A stretch of DNA of 64,000 bases, taken from the NCBI GenBank assembly GCA_950106755.1, contig OX467088.1, positions 16,662,001 to 16,726,000 of the forward strand. Direction: 5' to 3'. Shown here piece after piece: positions 10,733 through 22,471 of this stretch. A program made the position numbers and the translations under genes. The first letter of the stretch is position 1; each line of letters opens with the position of its first letter. Below the pieces are notes generated by a model. It was not told the origin of the DNA. It worked only from the letters and a program-made list of their open reading frames with translations, and did not search any database. The stretch is from Climacium dendroides (taxonomy: Eukaryota; Streptophyta; Bryopsida; Hypnales; Climaciaceae).

Positions 10733-13320
10733 CTAGTGACGCTCTGTCAATGTAGGTAGGTAAGCGTGCAATTTGGCTTTGTTGATGTTGAGTTGAGGGA
10801 ATACTCGGCTGTTTTGGGGTCGGATAGATTGGGTAGAGCGCTGTATTTATTGGGGTGAGGAAGAACAGCCTCTTCGTGCTGAATTCAGCCCCTTGCAATG
10901 TTGGTGACAACTCTCATGTACTGTTTTGCAAGGAAAATAAAACTTTGTGTTTGATAAAGCCTGTGGAATGTTTTCTTGAGGGAATCTTGTTGCCGCGTCA
11001 CAGAAAGATTGTTTTGCATCACCTTGAATCGCTGCACAGTGAAGGTGGTATATAAATTATGGTAGCAAAATGGGTGTAGCTTCAGATGAAAAGGGAGTTC
11101 CAGTGAGCAAACTGCAGCGGACACCACGGGTAGTCACACCCTCTCCGAGAAGCAGACAATTCTCGGAGGTTGGAAGCGGGGACCATTTTTATTGGTTTTC
11201 TGCATTTGTTGGATCTCTCATCTTGGAGGTGCCATTTTTCTTCTCCGGAGGTGAAAAAATGGGTTGGAGAATGATTTTCTTTGACAAGTTTTCACTCCCA
11301 CTCCCACCACTTTCACCTTGCATGGCGCATATCTTGTTTGTCCTATGCCACTTGAATTCCACACCACCTATGCACATTCTTGAAGTGAATTAGTTTTAAC
11401 CTTGGAGAAAACAATGGTGCTTATTTAGAAGGGGTGTCATTGTGTCCTCTTGCTCATCAATTTCCCATTGATTTGGCTCTTCATTTCTCTCACCACACTC
11501 ATATTTTGCGAGACAATTTGTTTCTAGGAAGGTTTTCTTTTATGCATATGATTCACAGTACCAAGGAAGATGATTTCTACAAGGACCAACCCGTCCTTAT
11601 GGGGTTAAAGGACACTAGCAACAATTTGACTTATTACGAGTTCATTGTTAATTTCTAGGATTATAGTTCATATTCTACAATATGCAATTATAGCATGAAG
11701 GTGAAGTTTTTGGACTTTTCCAATGTACTCGAGCATCTTACAATTTTTTTTGGTTTTAACTTCAAGAATATTCACAATGATTTCAATTTTTCACAAATAG
11801 TATCTAAAAGTTCATGAATTACATAAGATATGTGATTCGAATTCTTAAAAAATAATTTTAAGAACTTTCATTACAATGTAGTGGAAATATAGACTTTGTT
11901 TGACAATGTAGAGGAATTCAGACCTAGAAAGTGAAAGTGAAAGTCACTGAAAGGAAAACTTATGGAAAATGCAAATTTTTTGACATAAAGTGATATGGGT
12001 GAAAGCAAGGAAAGATATTCTATTTTCTATTTGAGATGTCAAGATTCACAAAACTATTGAAGATTTATGTTTTGAGAAAAAAAATTCAATGAATGTATTA
12101 CTCTCTTGGTAATGAGATATTTTAATGCTTTTTAGATTTGTTGCTCTCTGAGTTTAAACTAAAGCTATTACAATGCTTTCTATGATTGATCACTTCAATG
12201 TCTTTTCACACAAAAAATGAATTGACAACATACAAAATTTAAAAATCAATACAAAAACTAGGGTTGTCATCTCTCAAGCTATATGTGACAATCGACTAAA
12301 GCATTTGTTTTGAGTTTAAAAGCTTCATTATAGGTAACAATTTTGAGTTTTTAACACATAGTTGTATGGATACCAATGTCTAGAAAGATGTGTTGTCAAA
12401 CAGATCTTTTGGAAAAGGATTCATTTTTTAATTAAATCAAATACCAGAGGCATTTATTTAATTATTTTTAATTCAAATTTTGTTAGTTAACTTATTCATT
12501 TGTAATGTTTTAATTTTTAAAATTTCTCTTCTACAAATGTAATTCCCTTCATTGAATTGGAAGCAAAAGTTTAATGAATTAATATATATCAAGTAATGGT
12601 TAAAGTCAAATTTTATATTAAGAAGTATTACATAGTGTAATTGAATACCTCTATTGCAGTTTAATTTCCGAGATTTAGTTGTGTTTAAGAACAAAAGAAA
12701 ATTGCATTGTGAATGTCAACAAAGGATGGAAGACAATTTTTTTTGGTATTGAGGATCTTAGAGAATATGGGACAAATTGTTGTATAGTTGTGCACATTAG
12801 GAGGAAATGAGCCCTCAAAGGGATTGTGAATTTGGGAACATTAGAGAACGATGGTTGGGAAAATGTTCAAAATATTGATATTTTTTCTTGGCTAGCAAAT
12901 TAGAGGGCTTGATTAGCGTAGGATAGTTCACTTGAATAATTTCAAAAATAGTTTTATGAAATATTACAAATTTTAATATCAAAATATGTACAAAAGTACA
13001 AATTTTTGAATCTAATGTGACATTAGTGTGACCACATCATATTTCTATTTATGGAATAATTTTTTTAATTATTTAATTATTTAATTATTTTATATTACTT
13101 TTAAAATAATATAAACAATTTTCTTTAATTATTATTTTTTTAACATGGCCATTATTCATCATGGATGATGAACAATGATTATAGCTTGTAGGCATTACAA
13201 TTTTTCTTTTCATTTCTTATACAACTTGTTTGAGCACCTAGTGGGTTATTTTGTGTCAAATCCAACCTTGAAATAGGACATTTTTTAATTTTTTAAAATT
13301 GGGAGAAAAGTCTAAGCATG
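10733..13320. other. AT-rich 3' flank of unit 2, no gene seen
   Basis: Nearly identical to 3362-5690 of unit 1, plus an extra block of about 300 bases around 12740-13040 that unit 1 lacks. No reading frame is supported. Confidence 0.6.
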
Positions 13321-13474
13321 TCATGGTTGTCATACTGGACAAGTTACTATTCATTTTTCGTCGTGTAGGACAAGTTACTATTCATCAAATGTACTTGAGA
13401 GGTACATTTGATAAATAGTAACATGTCCTATAGGACAAAAAATGAATAGTAACTTTTCCAGTATGACAACCATA
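13321..13474. mobile_element. 154-bp foldback MITE, unit 2 only
   Basis: The whole element is a near-perfect inverted repeat with arms of about 70 bases (outer ends ATGGTTGTCATACTGG and its complement) and a short centre around CAAATGTACTTGAGAGG. It is flanked by a 7-base direct repeat AAGCATG at 13314-13320 and 13475-13481. Unit 1 has one uninterrupted AAGCATG at the matching site (about 5678). This is therefore a post-duplication insertion. The 7-8 base duplication suggests a hAT-like mechanism, which is inference. Confidence 0.82.
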
Positions 13475-14389
13475 AAGCATGTATGTCAAAACTTTAATTT
13501 GTTGTTCCCTTGATTGCGTAAATGATCATATTTGTGATGCAATGCAGTAGGGCACTATATAACATTGTTTTCCAATAAGACCTAGTCCTTTGACATCCTT
13601 GAAAAAAGGGCCCCCTATAATAAACAAAATTATCTTATATGACTTCTAGAACACCCCTAATCCTTGAAGTAATTGATAAGTCCCTCTCAGATATCTAGCA
13701 AAGCATGATACCTTCACATCATGGGGGAAGACCATTGCCTAGTTATTAACCCCTAAGTGCCCCACAAGCGAAAAATGGGGCGCCCATAATTGAATTATCG
13801 CCCATATGAGCCTGGATCCGGAGGATACTGCAATGAAAATCGTATAGGGCGGTTAGGGTACGGGTTAGTGATGCAATGGAGTGGTTGGATGTAGCAATGA
13901 TGTTGTCCCACGTGCGTGGGGATTGGCATAGAGGGGTATGCAATAGCAAAATATGCATTTTGAAAAATTCATGTAGTGTAGGGGGGCCCGGGCCATCAAT
14001 AGCGGCCGGTGGAAGACCATTGTGTCATTTGACATCGAGGAAGGCTTGGACGAGTTCTTGCCACAACTTGAAGGACCCTTCGGGTATGTTCCAATGCGTC
14101 CACTACCAACTGTAGTATGGATACCCCTTCTAGTGTTGGGGTACAATCCTTCCGATTGGGGAGACATGCAAGAATTTGTTGGTGAACCTCAACAGTGCTA
14201 GCAAGGGCATGGAGTCCCATTCTATTTTGTTGTATTCAAGGGGAGTATAGGCAGTCGAAAAATTTGGGTGGAAGACTGTTGAGTGGTTGAGGCTGCAGTG
14301 CTAGTAGCTCTAAATGTGTATGCAGCTGGTCCGTCAACAAGGCGTTAATTGGGATCTTCCGATGATGTACTGGAGTTCCCAACTCAGAG

Positions 14390-16343
14390 GTGGAAGATGA
14401 CCTTGTTGCACCATTGCCGCGCCAGGTGAGGGAGCAATTGGATATAGAAGTCGTGGAGAGGGAGGCACTTGACTCCAATGCTGGGACTGAAGATAGCTCG
14501 GACTCAAAGTGGAGAGTTGAGTGGTGGGACTTTGCGGGGAGGCCTCATCTTTGGATTTCTCCAATTTTGATGCCTCATTAGGCCATAGCAGCATCGATCT
14601 TCATTATGAACTAGGGAACTATGAAAATGATGGGAATTTAGATGACTTGGAATTCCAGGCGTGTTATCATGATCGTTTCTAGCAAAGTACAGAGACTACA
14701 TTTCTCGGAAATCAGGAATCCTTTCGAGGTCGAGAATCCTTTCGAGGTCTACATCCAAGCCCAAAGGCCGAAGTATCTCGTCTCAGCCATCCTGCCATTC
14801 ATTTTTTGACCTCTTCTTTGATGACAAGGTACTTGCAGAGATTGTGGAGCAAATGCATCTCAAGTGGGCACGGGATGCTCTCAAAATTTGAATAGTGGAC
14901 CTCATTGGGTTCCAACATGCACTTTAGAGATTCGTGCATTTTGGGGGGGGGTCATTCTCATGGGTATCAAACTTTTGCCCACTATACGCGACTATTGGAA
15001 ACGCAAAGAGTTCCTACAATGCTCCTTGATACCTTGTGTTTTCACACGAAACCGGTTTGAATCGTTATTGCGATGTCTGCATCTTATGGACAATGGTGCA
15101 ATAGAGCACGACCATGAGTCACTACAATATGACAAATTAGCTAAATTGAGATGGATTATTGAAGACTTCATCACAAAGAGTCGCGCTTTTTACAACCCGG
15201 AGAAGTTTATTACGTGTGACAAGATCATGGTGGCATATGTAAATATTTTACTGCCTTGTATATATTAGCCAACACTCGTATTCTTGACAAGTGAGTGTTG
15301 GTACTTCATCTGTGGTTTTATTCTTGGTCATAATTTTCATATAAGGATTTAATGAGGCAACTTAGAATTACAAGATTATCGGGGCCACTACTCAGGATTC
15401 CGGCAATACATGCCGACAAAACCTACAAAATATGGTTTCAAAATCTTTGCACCTGTCTACAATCCTTCATGATACATCTACAACCTCATATCCTATGTAG
15501 GAACAGCAGGTACCTTAGAACCGGGCCAAGGAGAAAGGATAGTATGTGAGTTGACCGTTGTGTGTGATAACTTCTTCACAACATCGAAGCTCTTCGAGGA
15601 CTTATACCAACATGGAATATGGGCGACCAACACATTTCAGGAGAACCGGATTGGATTGCCCGCCTCTCTTCTAGGACAAAAGAGGGGTGAACATCCCCAT
15701 GGGACATTGATATGGAGGATGCATGTGCAACGGCGAATGGCGGCTACTTGTTGGTATGATTCGAAGCCGGTGTACATACTTTCGACGTTTGCTGATCCAA
15801 TAGGCGAGGGTGCGACATCCATGCATTGGGTGAACAGTACCCGAGAAGTGATCCCGTCAACGCCCCAACAAGTGGAGTACCAACTTCACATGAAAGGAGT
15901 GGACGTGGTTGACCAGATGTGCACCAATTATAGCGTTCAATTCCATTCACACAAGTGGTGGCATAAACACTTCTTCTTCATTGTAGACAGTTAGCTCAAC
16001 AATTCTTGGGTGTTATTGAAGCACGATAGGGTCACACGGGGGGAGAAGGTGCATCAAAAGCGACTCGCATATCACATGGAGGTAGCAGAGACTGAGCTTG
16101 ATTGCCCCATGGTTAGATAAACCCTCCACAGACAAGGTGGAATGCCTCCGCCACCCCGGGGCAATCCACTACAATAGTCGAAGACCACATCTATAGCGTC
16201 GTTGCATAGTGTGCAAGTGGAAAATGCGTTTTCGTTGCACAACTTGTGCAGGTGCTCACATATGTGTGGATAGATGTTTTGTGAAAGTGCATATCCAATC
16301 GAAGTGGGCATTGCAAGTGACACAGCCTGCCCGACTTGGGTAG
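14390..16343 (+). pseudogene. piggyBac transposase (DDE_Tnp_1_7), broken
   Basis: Recognisable blocks in order: an acidic N-terminal stretch (from 14390), FFDLFFDDKVLAEIVEQ (about 14795), the GVILMGIKLLPTIRDYW core (about 14945), YNPEKFITCDKIMVAY with the first catalytic Asp at 15218, RQYMPTKPTKYGFKIFAPVY (about 15396-15450), TVVCDNFFTTSKLFEDLYQH with the second Asp at 15566, and GVDVVDQM at about 15899-15916 carrying the third Asp. A C-terminal cysteine/histidine cluster (RRCIVCKWKMRFRCTTCAGA, then HICVDRCF, about 16196-16295) is the zinc-binding tail typical of the family. The blocks lie in different frames, with stops after VYNPS and after FFFIVDS and a possible intron near 15240-15350, so it cannot make an intact enzyme as read. 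The catalytic codons survive. The family call is strong. Confidence 0.88.
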
Positions 16344-16488
16344 ATGTGGCATGAGGTTTGGAAATCAAAGATGTAGTCATTAGTTCTCTGTGATGTCCAT
16401 TTCGATTGAAGTAAAGTTCTCAACAACTTTTACATTTATTTCACAATATTTTTTTTTCTATTTCTACACAGAAGTACCCAACTTTTAT

Positions 16489-16869
16489 TAGGGGTAGTCA
16501 CACCTCTTTGGAGAAACTGTGATTTCTCCAAGAATGTAGACGTAGGAGTGTGAACGTCTTCTCCGGAGTACAATTTCTCAGGGAAATCGGAGTGCCGATT
16601 CTTTTCCCACGCACATGAAGAAACGGTGTTCCTCAGGGAAAATTCTCGAGGAATTTGTAGATGGTTGGCTGCACTTGATCTGCGGAGCTCGCTTCCAGTG
16701 TGACGGGTGACTGATTCTCGGAGGATTGCTCCAAACATAAAAAAAGGGTGGTCACACCTTCTCCACCAATACAACACCAACACAGGCTTCCTATCGGTTC
16801 TTCTTTTCCTTGCTACATTTCTCCGACTTCAAAGAAATTTGGTTCTTAGAAGAGGTGTGACTACCCCTA
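16489..16869. mobile_element. 381-bp MITE nested in piggyBac element B
   Basis: Perfect 20-bp terminal inverted repeat beginning TAGGGGTAGTCACACC. Immediately inside the left end is a small hairpin (GGAGAAA...TTTCTCC). An internal copy of the motif (GGTGGTCACACC) lies near 16748. A similar end plus hairpin occurs at about 3752 and 11127 in the GST 3' flanks. No target duplication is certain. Confidence 0.7.
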
Positions 16870-18263
16870 TTTTTACACAAAGAGCATCCCTTCCCCATCT
16901 CCGTCCAGCAGAAATTACAAACATGGGCGAATTCTGCAGGTGCAATAAGGTAAAACATCCCATTGTGGTCAAATGACCCATAGCAGTCACCTAACGACCC
17001 CATGACAGTTTTCAAGCCATAATCAATGCCTAACCTGACACCCACGAAGTGATTAGTGACCTCATTAGGAGCACCCAACTTTTTAGTGTAAATCATGGTA
17101 GAATGTGGCTTTTTCAGATCCTTCCACATTAGAAATTATTGTGACTGCTTTAGGTGATTAAGATGAACATATTAGATATAGTTTTTGTTGGTTATCAGGT
17201 AGCCTACTGACTCTTTTGGATAGATCAGTTCAAAAATTCATAACAAATTCATACATTGTCTGAAAAATAGAATTTCAATTGCTCACACTATTTCTCACAC
17301 TTGTCTTTACGTGGGAAAAAATTTGAAAAATTTCAGCACTGGCATGAGGGCAGACTCCAAATTCTGACCACAATGGGCTGCTTTACCTTAGTCTAGACCC
17401 CACACATTTTGAGACGGACGCTTCATGCTTCTTGGATTTCAGCTGGCCCTGGCAGTTGCTCCACTTCACGGGAATTCTGGCATGTCAAGCCCTGTCATGG
17501 CAGTACATCCACCTAGCGATGGTCACTACCTGCGCGTGTCAGTTGTCCCGTGGAAGGCTCCCGGTCTCATGGTGGCACCCCGTTGTACTTCCATTGAATT
17601 CCATGCTCCGAAGAGATTGAACGCACTGTCATAAAGTGTTCAAAATTGTCAGGAGAGGACAAGGTTTCCGACCCCACCCTGTGGCAAAAAACCAGCATGT
17701 TCTGTGACTTCCTCCTACCGCCCTGATTCATCGAAGTGCCAGCCCCTCCGACGTGCGATCAAAAACGCTGTGTTTGACCACTATAAGCTCACGATCTGTA
17801 CGGTGGAACATGTCGCACTTTCTCACGATCGCTTCGGACCCTACCTCTCGATCAGATTCAGCGCTGAAGTTCTGTCGATGTCGTTTTCGAGCTCTCCACC
17901 GCAACTTTTGTGAACAGGTCCCACTGACGGTGTTCCGGGGCGCTCAGGGGTTAAATAGTACCTTACATGGATACAGACTGATAACTGTGGCATGACCAAA
18001 GCGAATGTTGAATCCAAGGGACGGACGGACCGACCGAGGGTTCCCCAAAATCAAACTGACCTTCCAAGCAAACTGCCCACCTTCCTGCCCACGTTGGAAG
18101 ACATTGAGGCTTTTGGATCACCGGACCCAGCTTCCGTCGGACCCAGCTTCGGACGAATTTTAGTTCACTTGGGTTTTCGGGTTTGGAGGCCTGATCTAAC
18201 AGTACCGAAGCTGGCGGACCACCTTCCCAAGTTGGGACCAAAGCCAAAGTCAGACCCAGTAAC

Positions 18264-18522
18264 TAAGGTAGGTACACCCAAAACCCGACACTTTTTGCTG
18301 CTGAGCCTATTTTCTATTATTAGACTGGTCAAATTTTCATATGTTCTTGTTGGCAAGTGAAAGGAGGTTCCAATGCACCAGAGAACGTGGCATTTGGATA
18401 CTATATGCAAAATATATTCTACAAGCGTTTCTTCCACATAGGTACAAAAGTGATTTTGGAGATGTACATATAGTATAGATGTCGGTTTAAGGTTAGTGGC
18501 ACATTTGGGGGTACCTACCTTA
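18264..18522. mobile_element. MITE shared by units 2 and 3 (copy in unit 3)
   Basis: Same ends (TAAGGTAGGTAC / GTACCTACCTTA) and nearly the same interior as 7074-7332, so it was duplicated along with the unit and did not insert independently. Confidence 0.6.
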
Positions 18523-19535
18523 TGCAGGAGAGGTAGGTTTACCCTTAACCCTAAAAAACAATGACATTGAGGACATAGTATTCGATGGATGACTTTCTCT
18601 ATTAATATAGAAACAAAGAATGTATCTAACTGAATCACATTTGAGTGAGTACCTATCATTCAAGCGGCAACCTTCCAAGAAGTAAACAACATGCTAATCC
18701 TCGTGGGCTTTGGTTTGTCGATAAAAAAAAAGTGGGGGTTTATTTATTTGGAATATTTCAACCTACTACACTCACTTCACGGTATGGGTCCAAATATAGG
18801 TCATAGTGAACATAGCTTGCTAAGCATGGGCAAGCAACAAGACCCATACCATGACTCAAGGAGATTTTTTATTTCCTTTTGGACTATCCTCTACGCAAGT
18901 AAATGTTATTTAATCCTTAAATGCCAAAGGCACCAAATTTGGGTATTGACAATACTTTGAAGCTAATAAACTTTACCATGCTACTATTCTTAGTATTATT
19001 TTTGACAAATTCTTTTGGAAGTCTTATTTCAGCATCAAAATACGATTTCAAGAATGAATGATTATAATTTCTTTGTTCAATATTTTGTGCAAGGGTGTTC
19101 ACTGAAAATCTAGTGTTGAATGCTCTTAGAAATGAGCGTCAAATACACTAGATCTTGGAGAAAAAATCACATTAGAAATTCATTTAAAAAAATTGCAAAG
19201 TAGATTTTGAGAAGCAATAAATTGATTCGGGTTACGCATGTTTTGTCCTTTAACCTCATATTTTTTTGGTTTTTTTTTTCCTACCATGTGATCTGTAACA
19301 CATCTAGTCTGCATTTATACATTTACAGTTCAAAAAAAACCTGATAAATCTTATGAAAATGTAAGCTTTCTAGTAAATTTCTGAGGGCAAATTCTAAGAG
19401 GCTCAAACAAGGCCTTGGGCATGCGGGGATTAAGGGTTAAACTCAACAGGAAATTCAAAAACAAAAAGCTCAAAAATTTGAGTGCCCAGAAAATGCATAT
19501 TCCGGGAGCCTCTTTCAATTCTCACTTGAATGCCA

Positions 19536-20474
19536 AAAAATGTTGCCAAATAAAAAAAGAACTTAGTACATCCAACCTTAGGATGATATGTAAAGCCAAT
19601 TTCTAACTCTCTACCAATAAAATCTTAAGAATTTAGTGGAACTTGGGACATAGTAAGAAACACCCCTAAATAATGCATTTGGCAATCATCAATTAACGTT
19701 GACAAAAATATTATTAAAACTAGGTCTTGGCATTTTCCAAAAAAAATCTTTAAAAAAATATATTATATGTAGGAAAAAATAACAAGGCAAAACGTTTTCT
19801 ATTTAACCCCTAAAGTTTGAAGGCCATTGTTCATAAAAAACACACTTCAAACTATCATTTCTATTGCAAAGTATTAAAAACTTTACAAAATATTTTTTTT
19901 CTTATCTAACTGCTAGATCTTGCACTAGGCTAGAATGAAAATGTGGAGAAGAATTTTTAGAAAGATTCACCATTCAAATTGCAAGATAACTGCATTCAAA
20001 GTGAAGAAAGCAAGGTTTGATCATGATTCTTGACTAGATTATTTGACTTTGAATCTTCTTAATTTAAAATTTTTATCTAAAAATTTTGATTTAAAAAAAA
20101 TTATATTGAGAATTTGAATTGAAAGTTTAAAAAAAAATTCAAAAAAATACATGATTTTCATTCTTTAAAAATTATCAAGTAGAAGTAGGTATGAGATAGA
20201 GGGATAAACTTATTTAATCATTAATAAGTATAAGATGGAGTTGATCTAGCAAACTAATCTAGCAAGCTCATGAAACTTTTTTCTTAAAACTCTAAAAATT
20301 GAGTTAAAAATAAATCTAGTACATTAATCTCTTAAGAGGCTCCTATAATTGCCTGCAAAATAAGAAGCTTCATAATTCTTACATCACTAATATAAATGGA
20401 ACGAATCAAAGCTTTATATGTAGATAAAATTATAGTACATGAAATTTAAAAAAAAATTTAAATTCAACTTTTTG
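19536..20474. other. AT-rich insertion upstream of GSTF copy 3 promoter
   Basis: Unit 2 reads continuously from CACTTGAATGCCAAG into CTGCTAAGGAAACCTGACC; in unit 3 about 930 bases of very AT-rich DNA intervene. I see no terminal repeats and no coding sequence. It ends about 170 bases upstream of the TATA box. Confidence 0.65.
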
Positions 20475-20642
20475 TTCTGCTAAGGAAACCTGACCCTTCG
20501 CGGGAACCTTCGTCTCCTGTCGGACTCTGTAAAGAAAATCAAAGAAAATCACACGCATCGACTGCACACGAAGCAGCGCACTCAATCCGTTTTCTACCAT
20601 AATTTCAGGTTGTTGCTTTGACTCCTGCAGAAACTCTCTCGC

Positions 20643-20648
20643 TATAAG
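20643..20648 (+). promoter_or_regulatory. TATA box of GSTF copy 3
   Basis: TATAAG in the conserved CTCTCTCGCTATAAGATGCA context, about 425 bases upstream of the ATG. Confidence 0.5.
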
Positions 20649-21071
20649 ATGCAGGCTCTCAAACCAAAGTTCCATACTAACTGTCATTGCTCTCACTCGC
20701 GACATTGCAGCTCCAGCTACTTGAACTCTATCGAATCGGCGTTGCAATCAGGTGTCGTACGTGGGACAAAGCCTAGTATAACTCTGCGATTCAGTTGCAT
20801 GCTCTGGGATTGTGGGTTTCTTCCAAATGGAGCCATTTTTGATGGATCTTATAATTATATCCTTCCTTGCTCTCACTTGCATCTTGATGCTGTCCTTGAT
20901 CAATCTGGATTAGCTAGATCAGGGAATTGGAGCGGTTGTAAGCACTTTCCTCTGGGTGAACTCGTTCTCAGAGCTGCAGTGCTTCTTGTTTTCAGAGAAA
21001 TCAAACGCGAACTTACGAGGCTTGAAGTTGTTGTTTGCAGGCGCAGGTCTGTCCAAGAAAATCCAGCAGCC

Positions 21072-22471
21072 ATGGTGATGAAGTTTTACGCCACATCCAC
21101 TCCCAACGGGGAGCGCGCTATTCTGCCACTCTTCTTGGCCGGTGTAAGAAATGTCTGCTGAATTAAGGATTCCGTGATGTTGATTCTGTGGAAATGTGGT
21201 TGTATGCAAACCTCATTGTCGGTGATTTGGATCTTAAATCATGCAGCACTGACGAAGCGCTGATCAGATTAATTAACCCACTCACTGTTTCTCACCATTA
21301 TCGTGCGCATCTGCAGGTGGACCCTGAGAAGGAGATGGAGATGGTGCTGGTGAGCTTAATGGGGAAACAGCAACAAACGCCCGCGTATAAGGCGAAGAAT
21401 GTAAGCCCAGGATAACAACCCCTTTCTTGGGAGTTGGTTTCTTTTGAAGATGTACGTGTTGTCAGAGTTTCGGTTTGACTGATCCAGATGCCACCATTAA
21501 CTGTAATTACTTTCAGTAAGTAATACGAATGCTGTTCCTGCAATTGGTATGTGTGCAGCCCTTTGGAGCCGTCCCGTTCTTGGAGGATGGCGATCTTGGA
21601 ATCTTTGGTAAGTAGATGATGCATTCCAAATGAAATTATGTCTAGTCTTGTTTGCAACGGTTAGTGTGGCTCTCGTTAGAATCACTTGTTCTTTTCATCC
21701 AATCTTTTAGGTTGGTCGGCGTGCTCGACCTCACCTGATAGTGCTTCCATTCCTGGCAAAGAAATCAGTTAGTCTCAAAGTGAGCCAGTTCTTCAACATA
21801 GTAGTGCTGCATTGGTTTTTGCAACAAAAGAGGCTCTGTACAGGCAGAGTTAGTGCTATCTTTTTGTTTCAATGTTCCACCAACATCGCTTCTTTCATGC
21901 AAGTGTGGTTGGATTTGGAGCAGCAACTTCGGTCTGCATGAGTGGGACGAGCCTGTAGCCCGAATAGTTTTGACTTAGCTGACAATGCGTGCGTGGAAAT
22001 GCAGAGTCTCGAGCCATAGCCAAGTACATTGTGGACAAGTACAACTTGACATTCCTGGTGGGGACGACGCCCAAGGAGAGGGCCACCATCAACCAGTGGG
22101 TGGAATCCGAGGCCCAGAACTTCAGCCCTGCAGTTTCGCCTTTGTTGAGGGAGGCCTTCTATTCCCGGAGGGAAAACAGGCCTTTGGATGAGAAAGTGAA
22201 GGCCACCAGTATGGAGAATACCGGCAAGGTGTTGGACGTGTACGAGGCCCAGCTCTCCAAGCACAAGTATCTGGCTGGTGATAGCTACACTCTGGCTGAT
22301 GTATTCCACACCCCTTTCCTGTTGAAGGTTAGCACTCTGGATGTGTTTGCAGGTGCATTTGATAACCGTCCTCATGTGAAGGCTTGGGTTGACGATATCA
22401 CCACGAATGAAGCGTTCCTGAAAACCAGGAAACTGGATTGGGATAATGCCACCCCATTCCAGAGTGTGTAG
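21072..22471 (+). CDS. GSTF: Phi-class glutathione S-transferase, copy 3
   Basis: Intact: exons 21072-21143, 21317-21400, 21559-21607 and 22005-22471, 223 residues. The start is the ATG of MVMKFYATSTPNGER, which copy 1 has lost. Thioredoxin-like domain with VPFLEDGD and ESRA motifs, then the helical domain ending DWDNATPFQSV. The N-terminal half and leader (AAAATCCAGCAGCC before the ATG) group with copy 1, whereas the second half (SRRENRP, ENTGKV) and 3' flank group with copy 4. Private changes include Gly at residue 24 (Asp elsewhere) and SPAV for YPAV. AATAAA lies at 22675-22680. Likely cytosolic glutathione transferase or peroxidase, substrate unknown. Confidence 0.94.

Larger units (their letters stand above)
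6688..13745 (+). repeat. Tandem duplication unit 2 (contains GSTF copy 2)
   Basis: Second copy of the GST unit, bounded by the piggyBac-type elements A and B. Its head (6735-7070) contains a minisatellite of CAGCTTCGGATCAAG-like units. Insertions missing from unit 1 include a MITE at 7074-7332 (shared with unit 3), a 389-bp MITE in GST intron 3, a block of about 300 bases near 12740-13040, and a foldback MITE at 13321-13474. The flanks 6735-8948 and 10733-13745 contain no gene I can support. Confidence 0.85.
13750..17950 (+). mobile_element. piggyBac element B with degraded transposase (4.2 kb)
   Basis: It is bounded by TTAA at 13746-13749 and 17951-17954. Its ends are CCCCTAAGTGCCCC on the left and the complement of CCCCTGAGCGCCCC on the right, so the termini resemble those of element A. 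It encodes a broken piggyBac transposase (about 14390-16343) and carries a nested MITE (16489-16869). The stretch 16870-17950 has no recognisable gene. It lies at the boundary between tandem units 2 and 3, the position that element A occupies between units 1 and 2. Confidence 0.88.
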
